A stretch of DNA of 64,000 bases, from assembly GCF_014805625.2 (NCBI RefSeq), contig NW_023998417.1, forward strand, positions 15,749,287 through 15,813,286. Direction: 5' to 3'. Of the stretch, positions 11,701-25,334 are shown in pieces (position 1 is the first letter of the stretch; each line of letters begins with the position of its first letter). The notes under the pieces were generated by a model. That model was not told the DNA's origin. It did no database searches and worked only from the letters and a program-made list of their open reading frames with translations. This DNA comes from Glossina fuscipes (taxonomy: Eukaryota > Arthropoda > Insecta > Diptera > Glossinidae). A program made the position numbers and the translations under genes.

Positions 11701-14700
11701 TCTTATCAGATAGATTGTGAAGATGGATGAAAAACACCCATAAGAGAATGGCGCCTTTTGTTTGATATATGCATCAATACCCTTTATTGANNNNNNNNNN
11801 AGAGAAAGCGTGGAAGCCTGCTATAGTTGTTCATATCTCATGTTATGCTAGCAGTATGTGATAAGCCATTTCACGTGCACAAGCGTGTGTACCACGCCAG
11901 CTCAATGCCTGTGCACTACGACCAAGTAAAATTACCGCAAATGGTGATGTACTCGTATTTATAATCGTATTTAAAGAAAACAAACACATTAACGTGTTTG
12001 GCGTTGGGCAAACAAACCGTATAACGGGAAAATCGTGACGACTGAAGGGAAACTGAGGGCATAATTTAATAGTGACAAATATGTGTGTCAAGGTGATCGA
12101 ACATGGAACAAGTAATAAGAGAATAAAATGAAAGGAGAGAAAGAAATGCAAGCAAAAAAAATCCGTAATAAGGAAGTCGGCGAGCAAATGACAGAATTTA
12201 ATGGAAAGCTTACATGTGTCAAAGTTAAGTGCCTTTAGTGTTTATAAGCAAAAGTAAGCTAAATTAAAATTACTTTTTGTTTTTACTTTGTTTTCTTGTT
12301 TCTTATCTGGTTTATCATTAACGAAAAGTGTGGGCGGGAAATTAATTCATAGATATCTTTGCGGGGGAAAGTTTAAGACCCAGATGATGAATATTTAATT
12401 TCTCTTTTTTTTCTTTGTAAGTTTTACTTACATCTGGATTTGATTTAAGGTATTTCCAATTTTCACTTGTTGTGTACCAACCCGAACATATGGGTAGAAA
12501 TGAGAGTAAAGCGGGAGCCAGCCACACGATTATCAGCATAATAAATACACGGCGCGAAGTCATTATTAAAGGGTAATCCAACGGCTGAACAATCGCATAG
12601 TATCTGAAAGAAGAAAAATAGTATAATTGACGCGCTTTTGATTAAGGAGGGCAGTGGTTGCCTTGTGCGCACTTATGCTCACCTATCCACTGATATACAA
12701 CACAAATGCATAATGCTTGCTGTTGAAAAATATACATCAAAACTATTCCAGACATCACACATAACCGAACCGAACATCCATTTGCCGGATATTTCAACGG
12801 AAGCATTAAAGGTCATAGCACAAAGCGCCACCAACATATCCGCAACTGCTAGTGAGACCACAAAATAATTGGTTATTATGCTATAGGTTTGCAAAAGCAT
12901 AAAGAGATGCAGGATGAGAGAAAGAGAAAATCGAAAATATCAAAATTATTGACTGAATGATTGTTTCAAATAAATTATTAAAGTCGTAATTGAAAATTTT
13001 TAGTAATGCTTGTGATTCCCTATTCGCCCGTCAGGCTCCGATTTCAATCTAATCACCTTTCGTGTTGATAAGAACAATTGCACACTGGAGCGTGTTCTCA
13101 AGGCCATTTGCTATTAAAAATTACAAGTGCAGCTTCTTCTCGGTTGACTTACTTAAAAATAATAAAATTATGACGCCCTAATTTCTTAAAAATAAAAATT
13201 ATATCTGGTTTCAAATTTAATTTGAATGAGAAGTACATATTGCTTCACATGGAATGCCTTGTTTCCATGCGCCCCCAAGCGCAAAGTCCAGAATCGCAAT
13301 TAATAATAAGTGCCGGTTAGTTTTCTAACGATTATATAAAATTATAATTTGGCCGTAATAGCCACCTCAAATGAAACATGATTGCAATTGCGAAAGTTTA
13401 CATGGCATGGCTGGGTTGGTTTGAAGTTAAAATTCCTTTAATTCAATTCTCACGTGCTAGCATGTATTTATGTACAAATTCACGGTCGCAAAAGTAACTG
13501 TACATAAAACAAAATTAAACATAAAAAAAATTTGCTGGAAAAAGCTATAAATCATAGGAAACATTAATCTCATTAAGATTTTTTTATGAAACATTCATAA
13601 ACTATGTTATAAAACACATGAACGACGAATGAGACAATTGTGTTCGTCGCAGAGCGAATCCGGGATTCCCTTCGTCCAAGGAAAACCGCTATTTGTGGGC
13701 ATATTTTTGATATCACATTTACGCACGCCACTTATAATAAATATTTTCTTTTGAATATGACCAACGCGTACGTGGACTCATGTCCACAATAAAAGTAACA
13801 TGATTCACTTTTTATCACAATTGTGTCACAGTTTGTATGATTTGGGGACTAGGAGCTCTAACTAACGTAGGTAGGTCATAAGAGATTTAACAACAAATGC
13901 ATGCGGGCGAATGTCCATGTACGTTCTATTGCTGTAGTGACCGTACAAAAGTCCTCTTAATATTACAGAGTATCGAAATTTATTTTCTTTTAGTATTTTA
14001 AACTAAAGACGGTGAGTGTGCAAGATTCGCCCATAGCCCGATATAATTTGCTTACTTCTTTAAATTGTGCTTTGTTTTTTGGTCTGCGTCTCAAGTTATG
14101 GGATGTATAGTAGAGAGACTAAAAATTGAAATCAAAGCAGAAGATATTGTATTCCTCGGTGTAGTGTTTATGATACGATAAAAACAACAACTGAAACAAC
14201 TTGTAGAAAAAGGAATTTCATTGAGGATTTTTACGGCGCAACAGCTACTTGTTATTGTGTATTATTTGGACTGCGCCTCCCTCTTTTCGAAGTGTTAGTT
14301 GAGAAAATAAGCGAGAAAATTTTATGTCATTTAAGAGTGATAGAATTACGCCGTTGTAAAAAATATCTAATGCATTCTTTGTAGGCCACCTTTCCTCTCG
14401 CACATCACACAAACGTAGAGATTGCTTTACATTATCTGAATATGCAAATTTATCTCAGAACTTAAAGAAAACATTCTCCTTGTGACGAACATGATGACAA
14501 TTCAAACTCTGCACAAAAACAAGTCCTTGCGATTTCAGACTACCACTTGGTCTCAAAGTCAGAACAGGATTTGATTAATAAGATTTTATGTTCTGCGAAC
14601 GCTTAGGCGAACCATTTATATCCCCTTCATTAAAATGACAGCAAAGCCATTTAGAGTTTATACAGTTTAGACACTTTTCGATCAAGAGATCAACATAATA

Positions 14701-16127
14701 ACTTACATCTCTCGAAATTTCGGCCGAAAAGACTACCAGTGCTATGAGCAGCTGTGTGGAATTTTAAACTTAATGTTTTACCTACTAATTCGTAGCGTCT
14801 TTAATACACTGACAAATACCTTTGCAAACTGTTTAGGTCTAATTAAAAGCACATCCAAGCCAAAATGTATAAGTGTAACTGCATTAAGATATTCTTTGAG
14901 CAAATGTGATATTCGAATGCTATCAGTGCTTCTGCCAATAAATAAAGCTCTTATATTTCTTGCCGTTTTCGAAACAATCTCCTCTAGGAAAATACTTACT
15001 TTTTGGTAAGTTAATTTACACATCTATTATTAATAAGAGAACGTCTGTTTTCGGTTGAAAATCGAACTGTTTTACGCAATTCCTGTTTCTGAAAACAATC
15101 AATATTTCTGAAAAATCCCGCATGCTTCCTGCATATAGATGTGTAGGATAAAGAACCTTCTGTGGTCTTTAATCCAATTTTGTAGCAATTACGGTGTTTG
15201 TCGCAAAGCCCCCTGCTTCATTTTATTTATATTTCAAAACGATTGTTTTTTAATATTTAACTATAACTATAACCTCGTTAAATATTATTATTGTATTATA
15301 TTTTCTTCCACCCAAAAAAAAACAGTTGCCGTTCTCTTCAAAATCGTTTTTTTAATTGTTGTTTTTTTATTGGTTATTCAGGTAGCGAGACAGTTATAGG
15401 GTTTAAGATATATTTGCCGCAAGATGCAAACCAAAACATGAAAGTGTTTATGGGTAAAACTAAAAGAAACTGATTAAGTGTATCAAGCGTTTAAATAAGA
15501 AAGATTATCTGTTTAACATATCACCTGCAAATGAATAGTTATTTATATTCGCCACATTGCAGCGGATTCAAATCCCTCCTTTGCTGTCTATTTTTTCCAC
15601 AAAAGTCTTGCTTTGTAAACAGTCAAAGTAGAAAAGTTCGACGCAAGTATGCAAACTTACCGCAGTTTCCTGTGTCGCATAACGGATATGATAACTAGCA
15701 TGTTGCCCAGGATGGCAGCAAGTATGATGAAACCGATTATGAAACATTTGACGATGACAAAGGTTAAATGCGATTCATTAGAGGCATCAACAGGAACCGA
15801 GCTGCTGCTGGGGCCGTAAAGTGAACTACCACCGCCGTCGTTACCAGCAATGCCACCTATGCTAACAGCATCATTCATCACGTCATTGCCTACCATAACG
15901 TTTTCGTCAACCAAGCCATTGGCAACAAAATTTAAATACTTCATATTGGCAATGGCATCTTGCTCAACATCAATGACATTATACCGTTGACCACCATAAT
16001 ACAGCGCAGGTTTAGGGAGTGCTATAGAGGAGTTTGCGTTTGTTTCATTTGTCATCAATGTGATATTTGTTGAAGATAATCGTATTAATAGCAACGATGA
16101 TGGTGGCGATGATCCATTTATAGGCAT
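5709..16127 (-). CDS. Octbeta1R: Beta-adrenergic-like octopamine receptor (GPCR), probably Octbeta1R
   Basis: This is a class A amine receptor that raises cAMP in response to octopamine at the plasma membrane. Coding exons in order are 16127-15661, 12880-12683, 12603-12432, 9176-9040, 8936-8754, 8539-8386 and 5873-5709. All junctions are GT/AG, phases agree, and the total is 491 aa. The N-terminus has five N-glycosylation sequons (N4, N21, N27, N32, N117). TM1 starts near residue 121. TM2 has LAVAD (D170), and TM3 has the amine-binding D204 and DRY at 221-223, split by an intron. TM5 has serines 293-295 and P301, TM6 has CWLPFF, and TM7 has NPIIY at 417-421. The third loop ([12 protein letters not shown]) and the tail motif [10 protein letters not shown] match my memory of fly Octbeta receptors, best Octbeta1R. 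The subtype is less certain than the family. The last exon's acceptor is inferred, and a further small exon before it is possible. Confidence 0.92.
5874..8385 (-). other. Last intron of the octopamine receptor gene
   Basis: A 2.5-kb intron separates the TM7 exon (donor GTTAGT at 8385) from the C-terminal exon (acceptor CAACAG ending at 5874). A degenerate repeat may lie at 7900-8010. No other coding exon could be supported here, but a small one supplying more of the membrane-proximal tail cannot be excluded. Confidence 0.6.
7900..8010. repeat. Possible dispersed fly repeat fragment
   Basis: The stretch around TTGAAAATGATTTTGGTCAGATCG resembles the wording of degenerate dispersed repeats common in dipteran genomes. 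The call rests on memory of such repeats, and the boundaries are approximate. Confidence 0.3.
10790..10950. repeat. Possible dispersed fly repeat fragment
   Basis: The order GTCTGTCGGCC, then GAAAGTTGGCAC, then TTTTGAAAATGACTTG recalls the same kind of degenerate repeat as at 29380-29560. The copy is diverged and its boundaries are unclear. Confidence 0.35.
11791..11800. other. Assembly gap (10 N)
   Basis: Ten N bases lie within a receptor intron. The round number suggests a placeholder, so the true missing length is unknown. Confidence 0.95.
12881..15660 (-). other. First coding intron of the octopamine receptor gene
   Basis: A 2.8-kb intron lies between the TM1 exon (donor GTAAGT at 15660) and the TM2-TM3 exon (acceptor CCTATAG). 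A stretch at 14778-15023 is open on both strands but has no splice-site or family support. Nothing else coding is seen. Confidence 0.7.
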
Positions 16128-18464
16128 TATATGTTTGTGACACGAGAAATATATTATTTAGGTGTTTTCCTTATCGCTACGGTTATCATTAGTGGGTTAC
16201 AGAGCGCAACACTAATACTTTGCCGATACTCCCTTATCATTGTACTCAAAGTTAGGTTGAAATTCGTTATGTGAGCAAAAAATTTTAGTAGACAATAAAA
16301 AATGTCTTCGAAAATTCGATCACATTTTTTAATATTAGCCGATAGTCCATAATTATGTTTAAATGGTGTTGCTCTTCGTATTCAATATATGAAAGGTACT
16401 GAAATTGCTCTTGCAACGGCTCGCTTTATTCAGTTTTGTCATCTATATCAGTGTCATAGTTATAACCATCTGTGTTATGCATTAGAAATTTTGTGGTTAA
16501 TGTACCATGGCGTGATAACAATAATTGCTGAAGTGCTTGTTGGTCGTGTTGGCGCTTTAATTGTTAATTTTGGCAATAATATCCAGAATTAAATCTTAAA
16601 TGGCTTGTTCTCATGCTGTAAATGATCACACTAGTAATTGTCCACCGCTTGCGCCTGTCTGCAAGTAATTGAAAATAATTATAAATTTAGTTTTAAGAAA
16701 GAATCTTCCACGAGCATCAAAGAAATGACAATAATTCCTATTTTACCGCCAGCAAGTGTGTCACTAAGCCACACGAATTTCTATAATAACTTAAAAATTA
16801 TAATTCGTGCGCTATTAAGACGAAAAAATAATAATTGGAACTTGAGCCAAAAACAGAGATCAATTACATCCTCATTCCCCCGTTCTTTGATTAAAACAAA
16901 ATGAACTATGCAGGAAAATACATAGCATCGCAGACAGAAAGAAAAGACATTAGTAAGTGACGCTTTAAACTTAAACTGAAACTTGTTATCAACTGCGTTA
17001 TATGGTAATGAAATGAGGACACAAAATAGTGGCATATATAAATCTTTAGCGATTTACTCGTCACGTGCATATCTACATGCTGACATGTGCTCAAACCTTC
17101 AATTAAAGTAAGACAACTTGTAGAATCCATGGCCTAAGGCCTATCTATATAGTAAAGTATAGCTAAAAAACTTTTCAACAAGAATTTGTTTATTTCAAAA
17201 CACGCACACTCGCTTTAATGCGAAAACTTCACTGGATAAATTGTAAGCGAACAAAGGCTACGTTCTTTCTTATATTTATGTTACAGCATTCATGAGCTGC
17301 TGTGTGTTAGTACTAGTCCGATAGACAATGTCGGGTGGACATATGCATTTTGAATTACTTTTCTTATTAACTACACGGCACTAATCCGCTGTTCGAAGGA
17401 AAATATAAACTATTTAATGAACGTATAAAACTGTGTTGTACCAAACATTTGAATCATTTTTTACAATTTTTCAATGCCATGCAAAAAAAAGGAAACTTAA
17501 AAACCTGTTGTTAGAGGGTTTCTTAAATTATGCACATTTTTTGTTTTTTTGGTCACATATAAGAAGAGTTTCAAAATACGTGGTTTCCACTACTGCGCGA
17601 GAATGAAAGCATTCATGCATTTATATGTTTGTTGCTTAACGTGCACATAATGATGAAAAGGAACAAAAGGCGCCTGAGTTTTTATTATTCTTTTTGTAAC
17701 GCATCACTTTTTGAATGACAATAGCTATGCTTTAAGTGCTTTTCTTGGAAAGTAGAGAAAAAGTTGCTGAAGGAATTATTAAAAAGGTTCTCACACTATG
17801 CCAAATTCTCTTAAAATCGCAGTGGTACACACAAGTTTAAATTTTTATATAAAATGCGACAGAACACACCTTCATACTTAGCAATTAATGTGTTTTCATT
17901 ACTCAAGGGGCTCGAGGTAATTTAGGCAATGCGCTTTGAAATTCTTGCAAATGCGTGTAACTGTTACATTATCCGGCCATAATTCAGTGTCGAAAATGTG
18001 GTAATAGTACTTTCAAGATCCATATGCACTATCATCGCCATACTTTGACCTTTTACAATTTGCATTGATGCACAGTGCCGCAGCTTCAAATCTTATGAAT
18101 AATTTTTTTTGCTTTTGTAAACAAAGGCAAGTTGATTTTCTTAGTTTACTTGTAATCCACACATAGGAATATTGGATATAGATGTTAAGGTCGTGAACAA
18201 CTTGTCTATAATGGGAGTATTTTGGAAAATACCTGGAAACTCCTAACGCCGTAGAATTACAAATAAAGCAAACTAAAATATATGTAAGGGATACTAAACG
18301 ATTCGTTCTAAGCCTGCGTAACCTTTTTGGTAAAAAGTTTCAATACATTTACGATCAAGGCCGCATTTGCGAGGAATTTTCTTCCACAACGCTTAAGTCA
18401 ATTAGAACCGAACGTTCAACTATTAAATAATTGCTTGCAGGGGTGCTTGCTGAATACATCGTAT

Positions 18465-18481
18465 TCACTACGTCGTAGTGA
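18465..18481. repeat. 17-bp palindrome
   Basis: TCACTACG and CGTAGTGA form perfect 8-bp arms around a single central T. It may be a binding site or chance. Confidence 0.7.
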
Positions 18482-19756
18482 TGACTACAGGTAAAGGGTT
18501 GGTGCACCCTTTTTTTCTTCGTTTTATTTCAGCAATATTTATAAAAGAGTTATTACCGTTAATAAAAAAATATTTCAACTAAAAGTCGAATTTTGAACTC
18601 AAGAAATCCGTAACGTATGTACGTTCAATAGAAAACTGAAAGGGAATACTTCCAGCTAAAATCCGACATCAAGTTCGTGATCTAACATATAGGCAGTGAA
18701 CTAGAAATATAAGTATACGTCTTTGCTTATAGTAAAAAATGCAAAATGAGGGAAATCAATGAACTAAACTTAAGTAATTTGTTCCAATCCATTTTGAAGC
18801 CTATCTTTTCTAAACCTTAAATACGAACGGTATCATAATTTAATCATAATTTCCGTTTTCCTACTATATATTTATGGGGTATTGAGCTCTTACAAAGGCT
18901 TCTTCGTCAAAAGTTGCCCTTCGTCTATATTTATCATTTATTGGCAAAATCAAAAATTTACTGTTAATCGCAATACCAATGATTATTAAATGTACGGAGA
19001 TTTGTTTAAAGTGCTCTCATTGATATTCTGCACATAATCAAAACAAAAAAAAATCAATTCAATTTAGTTATTTTTCATTCTTTTTGGACATTTACGTACG
19101 TATTTTTATTTGTCTGGAGAAAGATAAAAAAAGAGAAAACAATAATAAAAGAATCCTGTCCTCATGGATTCAATTTCATGTTTGACAAACAATATTTATG
19201 AATTTCATGCTAAGTAAATATAATCTCAAGTATCCCGTTTGCATTTGCATGCGACTCGACATTCTGGATATTGTTCATAAAAAAGCTGGACTGAATTTTG
19301 TTTTTATATCTACTCACAAAGCTTGCGACGTACTTGCTACGCTATGCCTCACCATTTGCCAATGTCGGAGAGATGATGGCGTGTGTATATATTTTTGAGG
19401 AGAAGAATTTTCTCAAACGTTCCGTCAGTCACGTTCTTCTGCTCGCCTATCTACACTCTTTTGGCACTAACGTCTTTGCCAAAACTCCATTAATGCTTGG
19501 TAATAATTGGAGGAATTCTAAGATTTCGGAATGTTGCTTGCAAGCACGTACACGCGCTCTCTGGCTATGTGCGACAATATCGATTTGAAATTTAGATTAA
19601 AAAATTGGTCGCAGCGCCTAAAAGCTCGTCAGCAAAGGTGTTTTTTTAAATCGAACCCTACGGTGCAGTGTGTCCAAAATTCGCCTGCAGTCGAATCTGA
19701 TGTTTGTTTTGTACAAATTTTCATAGTGAATCTTTCAATGCAAGTGCAGATAATTT

Positions 19757-19782
19757 GCATGTGTGCGTGTGCGTGTGCGTGC
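19757..19782 (+). repeat. GTGTGC microsatellite
   Basis: A short tandem tract based on GTGTGC, with about three units in a row. Confidence 0.8.
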
Positions 19783-20119
19783 CAATGAAATATGCATAAT
19801 GATAGAATTCAATTGCCATACAATAGATAAGCAAAACCAAAATCGTAGGGAAAGCAAAAAAGAAAATATTTTCGTGCAAATCGCTTTTTGTAGAACGAGC
19901 GTCAGCAGCGTTTCTTTAAATCGATTTTCATTTAAACATTCTTGCGTAGAAACAGAGAGAAACCTTGCATGGCCACGCATGCAGCGATTTTATAAATTTT
20001 TGATTATGTATCATGTTTCGTGTATTTCCTAATTTTGAGTTATTAATATGGTAGCCGTTATCTTCGTTTACCTTTTTCAGTTTCTGAGAATAACTGCTGA
20101 AAATAAAATTTGATTTAGG

Positions 20120-20400
20120 AATGCGACGTTGACAGCAGCTCGATATGAATGTTTAGAAGAAGCGGAAAAGCAAGCCAGCTGTACAGGAAAAGTTGAACCA
20201 TTTTTAGTACAATGTTATTAGTGAAGCCGTGAATGGCACCACCAAAGTGGAATTCTTCACTAAGATAAACTGAAGTGCTAGAACCTGTGTTTAACGATGC
20301 GCACCTCTACCATGCACATCCACAAGTATTTCCCGCTTCCGCTCAGGATATGTACCGTCACCCGATAATCGGGGATTTCCGTGAACAGCGGTTAGTCAGA
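20120..20400 (+). other. Less AT-rich, coding-like patch
   Basis: Two short open frames in different phases follow one another on the plus strand. The second runs to a TAG at 20400-20402 and includes PQVFPASAQDMYRHPIIGD. The patch is clearly less AT-rich than its surroundings. No start codon, splice pair or family could be assigned. It may be a UTR exon, a decayed element or a control region. Confidence 0.25.
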
Positions 20401-23400
20401 TAGTAGCATTGGACTATCAGTAATCAGAAAATGGTTCTCGTGACAAATCAGACTGCCCGAAAATTTACTTCTTCTCTTATTTTACTGCTCAAGTCTAAGA
20501 GCGTGACATCTCTCTTTCATAATTAATTGGGTTAACTCGTCCATTGATATAAAATTTATTATATTTTACATAAACCATCGAATATTGTTGTTATTCATAT
20601 ACTATTTAGGGCTTGAATAAGGGTTGAGTAAAACAGTATTTAAGAGGGGACAAAACGGTTTCAAATCACACGGCAACATGACCGTCTCAATTTATAGCAT
20701 TTAATATGCTCTCGCTCGATGTTGTGTTATAGATTAATCTTTCTGTGGAATGTTCTTCTTTCTTTCATACCTACTTTATGTCTGTGGAGTTGTACACTGT
20801 CTCCACTCTCAAAAAGCTGGCGATAGTAAAAAAAAAACTTCAATCGGTATTTAATTAAAATTCGTTACAATAAGAACATATTTTTTGCTTTTTGTAATTG
20901 AAAGCAAGAGTTTAACAAATTTTATATGTTCAACGTAAAATCTTTCGGCAAAAGTTAGGTAGTACCGCATTGCAATTTATCTGTAATAATATTATTAAAA
21001 GTAATTTTCTTATTATTACGGATACGAGTACGTTCAACATTTGATTATGCTTCGTATAAAAAAAACAAAAAATAGAAAAAAAACGAGATTCCCAATGACC
21101 ATGAATTATATTCAAAAAGAAACACACAAAAATGCCGGCAAACAAAATTTCTACCGTATCATGTGCAGTTACTCTAGCATCCGTCGGTCATCTTAACGTA
21201 CGAATTGTCAAACTACTACGACGTCGCAACCTTCACATGTAGAGAACAGAAGAGAGGACGTTTGTTTTTGATTCCTCATCCCTGATGCCTTTGGGGCCAC
21301 TGCAGTTTCAACCATTACATAGTATTCGCAAACGTTACAAGGAAGAAAACGAAAAACACTTAGACAATATCGCAGCAAGAGTCCATTTATATGTACGTAC
21401 GTATTTATACTTTGATTTGCATTTTAAATTGCAACCAAAATAGCAGTTATGTGGTATTCATTCATAAATCATGAACCATTCGTTTTTTTGTTTAGCGTTA
21501 TGTAATATAAGCGCAAGTTCTCCATCATTGTAAACGTTACGGTTCGTTGATTTCACATCTAGACGAGAGAGAGTTAGAGATCATTTTGCTAATCAAGAAG
21601 CTTTAAATTTTAAAATTTATTATCAATTTTTTATTTCTATCATACTCTGACTCATTGTTCGTGCTACGTATAAAAATCAGGTCAATAATAATTAAATAAA
21701 CGTTATTTAATTTAGAAACAATTAAAATTGAACTCATATCATTCGTTGTAAGAATTGTTTGAAATTTTAGCCTCGCCACACTAACACCGATATGGTTTGA
21801 CTTTAACTGTCGCATGAATTTATTTTTACTTTATATAGCAGTAGACTCGCAAAGAAACCAACTCACTTAGAATTTGTAATAGCTCGGCTGTCTAACAAAT
21901 CATACTATTTATCTTATAGGGATATAGTTAAAACTAATTGCATTAATTTTATTTATCCATTATTTATTTAAATGTACGCAAAATTCATCTACAATAAAGA
22001 TTCAGCTGAATTGAGCGAACCCGAAATAATAGACTCAACGCGTGGCGTTATATATAACTTAGTTACTTGTAACTTGTTACCTAAATCAATAAATGCAAAG
22101 AATCGCACAAAATTAAAAGAAAGAAAAAAAAATATATCAAATTGCAAGTGTATCACTAAATCGATGCAAACGTGCAAAAACTTGGCAGCTGATTGATTGT
22201 ACGACATTGAAAATGTCATAAGCTTTAGTTTAGCTTAAGCACGAAGAATAGTAGGGTTACTTGATTCGAAAAGGTAACACAGGCAAGCGTACACTTTCAA
22301 AAGACCCGGTTGCCGATCTCCAATATCTGCACTTACTGCGATTCAACTAACGGCTTTGAAATTTTGTGAATGGGTAGAAAGGAGATTTTACTTAAACTCG
22401 TTTCAACAGTCATAAAAACCATAAGCGGAACAATTGATATGGAGTAAAATCGCATTTTCACCAACTTTGTACATATGCAAGCGCTGGGAAAATTGCCGCC
22501 GTTCAAATATTTGTGAGATTGGTCTCTTACGCAAGCACAGGTTGATGCCCAACTAAATCAAAATAATTTAATTTGGATTATTTTAAATGTTGTCGTTATT
22601 TTGTTTTCTTCTCCTGCTTAATTTATTCCAGGCAGAGAAACTGAAGCGCACTCAAACGTAAGTTGTTCGAAAACAACTTTTATTTTAATGATATGCACGT
22701 GTTACCAAAAAAAAAAAAAAAAACAAAAAAAAGAAACTTTAGTTTTGTTACGTAACAATTAGTTGTGGCGTTTTTTTTTTCTCTAATAATATTTCATACA
22801 AGTTTATATGCACTTATACAGACAGACATGTGTATTTATTTATATACAAAAAAACTTTGTCTTGCAACTTTGCTGATGTAGGTTACGGTTTATAAGAAAT
22901 GGCGGGACCGTGCAGTACAGTGAAAATAAATTTAATTTACGCAGTGATAAAGTGCTATGGGAACTACAAGCTGACAAACAGGAAAAATACTGATATGAAG
23001 CTAAAACTATGCTGAACAGAGAAAGAAAGAGAAAGTTTCAAAGTCAACTACAGCTTCCACTGCTATTAAATAAAATTTGAAATTATATTAAATTGTAATA
23101 AAAAGAGAAACGAGCAAATTTAACGTTAACAACAGTAATCTCCGAATAAAGAAAATCTAGTTTGGGGAAAGAATTACTTTGAAATCTTTGAAAAAAACTA
23201 ATGAGAATTTCGAATACTTAATATCTGGTGACAGGCAGTACATGAGGAGTGCTTCTATATATATATGTATATATTTTTTTTATAAAATCTGAAAATTCTA
23301 GTCGTCAAAGCGTAAAAAAATCTTTTTGGGGCATGCTTATGGGTTGGAAAGTCTACTCTTGGAACGGTAATGATTACGAAAACCTTACGATATATTTTCA

Positions 23401-25309
23401 TCGCTTCCCAACTTATGCCACATGGTGGCCAACAATAGTAGGCCACTGTGCATTCTCTGGTTATGCAGAGCACAACAGAAAGAACAAAATCAATTTCAAC
23501 TATAAACTAAATGATGTTATATAGTAAGAAGAAGAAGTAGAAACAGAAGAAGAATAAAATCCTTTCAAGGACAATTTAAAAATAAAAGTATCAAAAAAAA
23601 AAAAAAAAAAACAAAGAGAAGCGTGCTTATACATATGTGTATTTGTGTAGATAACTGAAAAATGAGACCGTCCGCATGTACAGATGAACTGTTGGATATG
23701 CAAATATAAAAACAATGGCAACAATAACAATCAAATGTAAAATGACATGAAATTACTATACGAAAAGAGATGCCAACAAACCAGCTGAGCTTAATAACTG
23801 TCACCCATAATGTATGTCTGCGTGTTGAATGCTTCGAGAAAAGTGGTACGATAAGCCACCAACCGACCCATGGCAGGAAAGCGAAGATAAAGACTTTATC
23901 TCAAACTACTTTGTCTCTTTTCAATTTTCCTTTACGATTGGAATGATGAATGTTTATGAAATGTGTACACGATTAATGTTGATGATACACACATGTATGT
24001 ATGTGTGCGTATTATTTTAAGAATTTAGACCTTTAAGCAAAATTAGTGCAACGTTTGGAAAGGAAGCAATTTTAAATTTGAAAGAAACGTAGAGTTGTTT
24101 GATTTGTTAATAAGCCATGAAACCAATGTTTTTGTCAAACATCATGTAATATATACGTGACAACGTGTTAATTAATTTCAGTTTTTGACTTCAGTTTGAA
24201 TGCAAAACATAATCTCAGGCTGGATGGCTTGCATGTCGAAATATAAATAAAAGCATGAAACCAGCATTTTAGCAATGTTCGAAAAGGAGAATGAAAATGA
24301 AAATATTGATCTAAAACCAATCAACCAGCATAGCGATCTAGAACACCGAATATCAATCGCATGTTAGAGGCCTGTTTTTCAGGTCAGTCCGTACGTTCGG
24401 TATACATTACGTTAGGGAGCTTGGTTACATGGTGCTCATTTTATACTCCCTGGAATTACGCCTACAAAGAAATGCAAACAGCTTTTCATTCTCTAGAAAG
24501 AACTCATTTACTACTGAGTATTTCAAGGATTCACAAACATTGAGAAATGTAGATTTGCTCGTTGCGTCAAGATTTTCATGCGACCAAAAGCATTACGTTT
24601 TAATCAGATCTAGCCGATCTGGATGTTCACCTACCTTGGTGACGCTAATACTTGAATATGCGTCCGTTGTGCAGTCGATTTCCTAACGATGTTATGTAGA
24701 CTCAATACCGGCTCTTTACCCTCAGGGAATTAATTGGGTTGAAATCCGCCCGTTTCTTTGTCTACCTAAGAAAATCGAACGGTTTTGTTAACTTTTCCGT
24801 CATTACATATATATATCCTTTTATATTTATATTTTTCCTTTCCATTATTCAGTGCAATAAAGTGAAGAGCGCACGTATAACGTTGTAGTGATTTAAAAAT
24901 GACAGGTTGCGACGTTCTTTGTATGCCTTATTTTATATTTTCTTAGTAATATAATTATTTCTTGTTTCAAACTTTCACCTTCGATTTAATTTCCAAAAAA
25001 AACCTACGTTCCTTAAGATTTCAGTGGTGCACGGCAAGATCATATCTTCATATTTTCAATAATTCAATAGCTGTTTTGCTCCCTACCATCATTGTTATTA
25101 CATTTGTTTTTAGTATTTTTATGTTATCGGAAAAAACTTGTACACATTTTGTAAAGCTTTTATGCGCTTTCTTGCAAATGCTCAATACTTTAAGCGTAAA
25201 GCTTAGTAATATAAGTAGAAATTTTGATTAGAAACTGTGCCCTGCTGTGAGGCTTCGTGGGGCATACTGAAAGGCAAATTGTGAAAATCACGAAATTTAG
25301 ACATCTTTC

Positions 25310-25334
25310 ATGAATAGGGAGCAGTCTCTATTCA
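25310..25334. repeat. Short inverted repeat
   Basis: ATGAATAG at 25310-25317 is the exact reverse complement of CTATTCAT at 25327-25334, with a 9-base spacer. It lies at the start of a less AT-rich stretch (25300-25800) that has no recognisable gene. Confidence 0.6.

Larger units (their letters stand above)
9177..12431 (-). other. Third intron of the octopamine receptor gene, with an assembly gap
   Basis: A 3.2-kb intron lies between the TM4 exon (donor GTAAGT) and the TM5 exon (acceptor CCAACAG). It holds a poly(A) run near 9342, an AAC microsatellite near 9574-9591, a possible dispersed repeat at 10790-10950, and the N run at 11791-11800. No coding exon is seen in it. Confidence 0.7.

Noticed and set aside
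14778..15023. Open frames on both strands within a receptor intron
   Set aside because: They have no start or splice support and no recognised domain. Both strands being open points to chance composition.
19298..19588. 96-codon plus-strand open frame
   Set aside because: It has no family resemblance or splice sites in phase, and overlapping frames are open as well. It also contains only a small 8-bp hairpin (TTTTGGCA) of no clear meaning.
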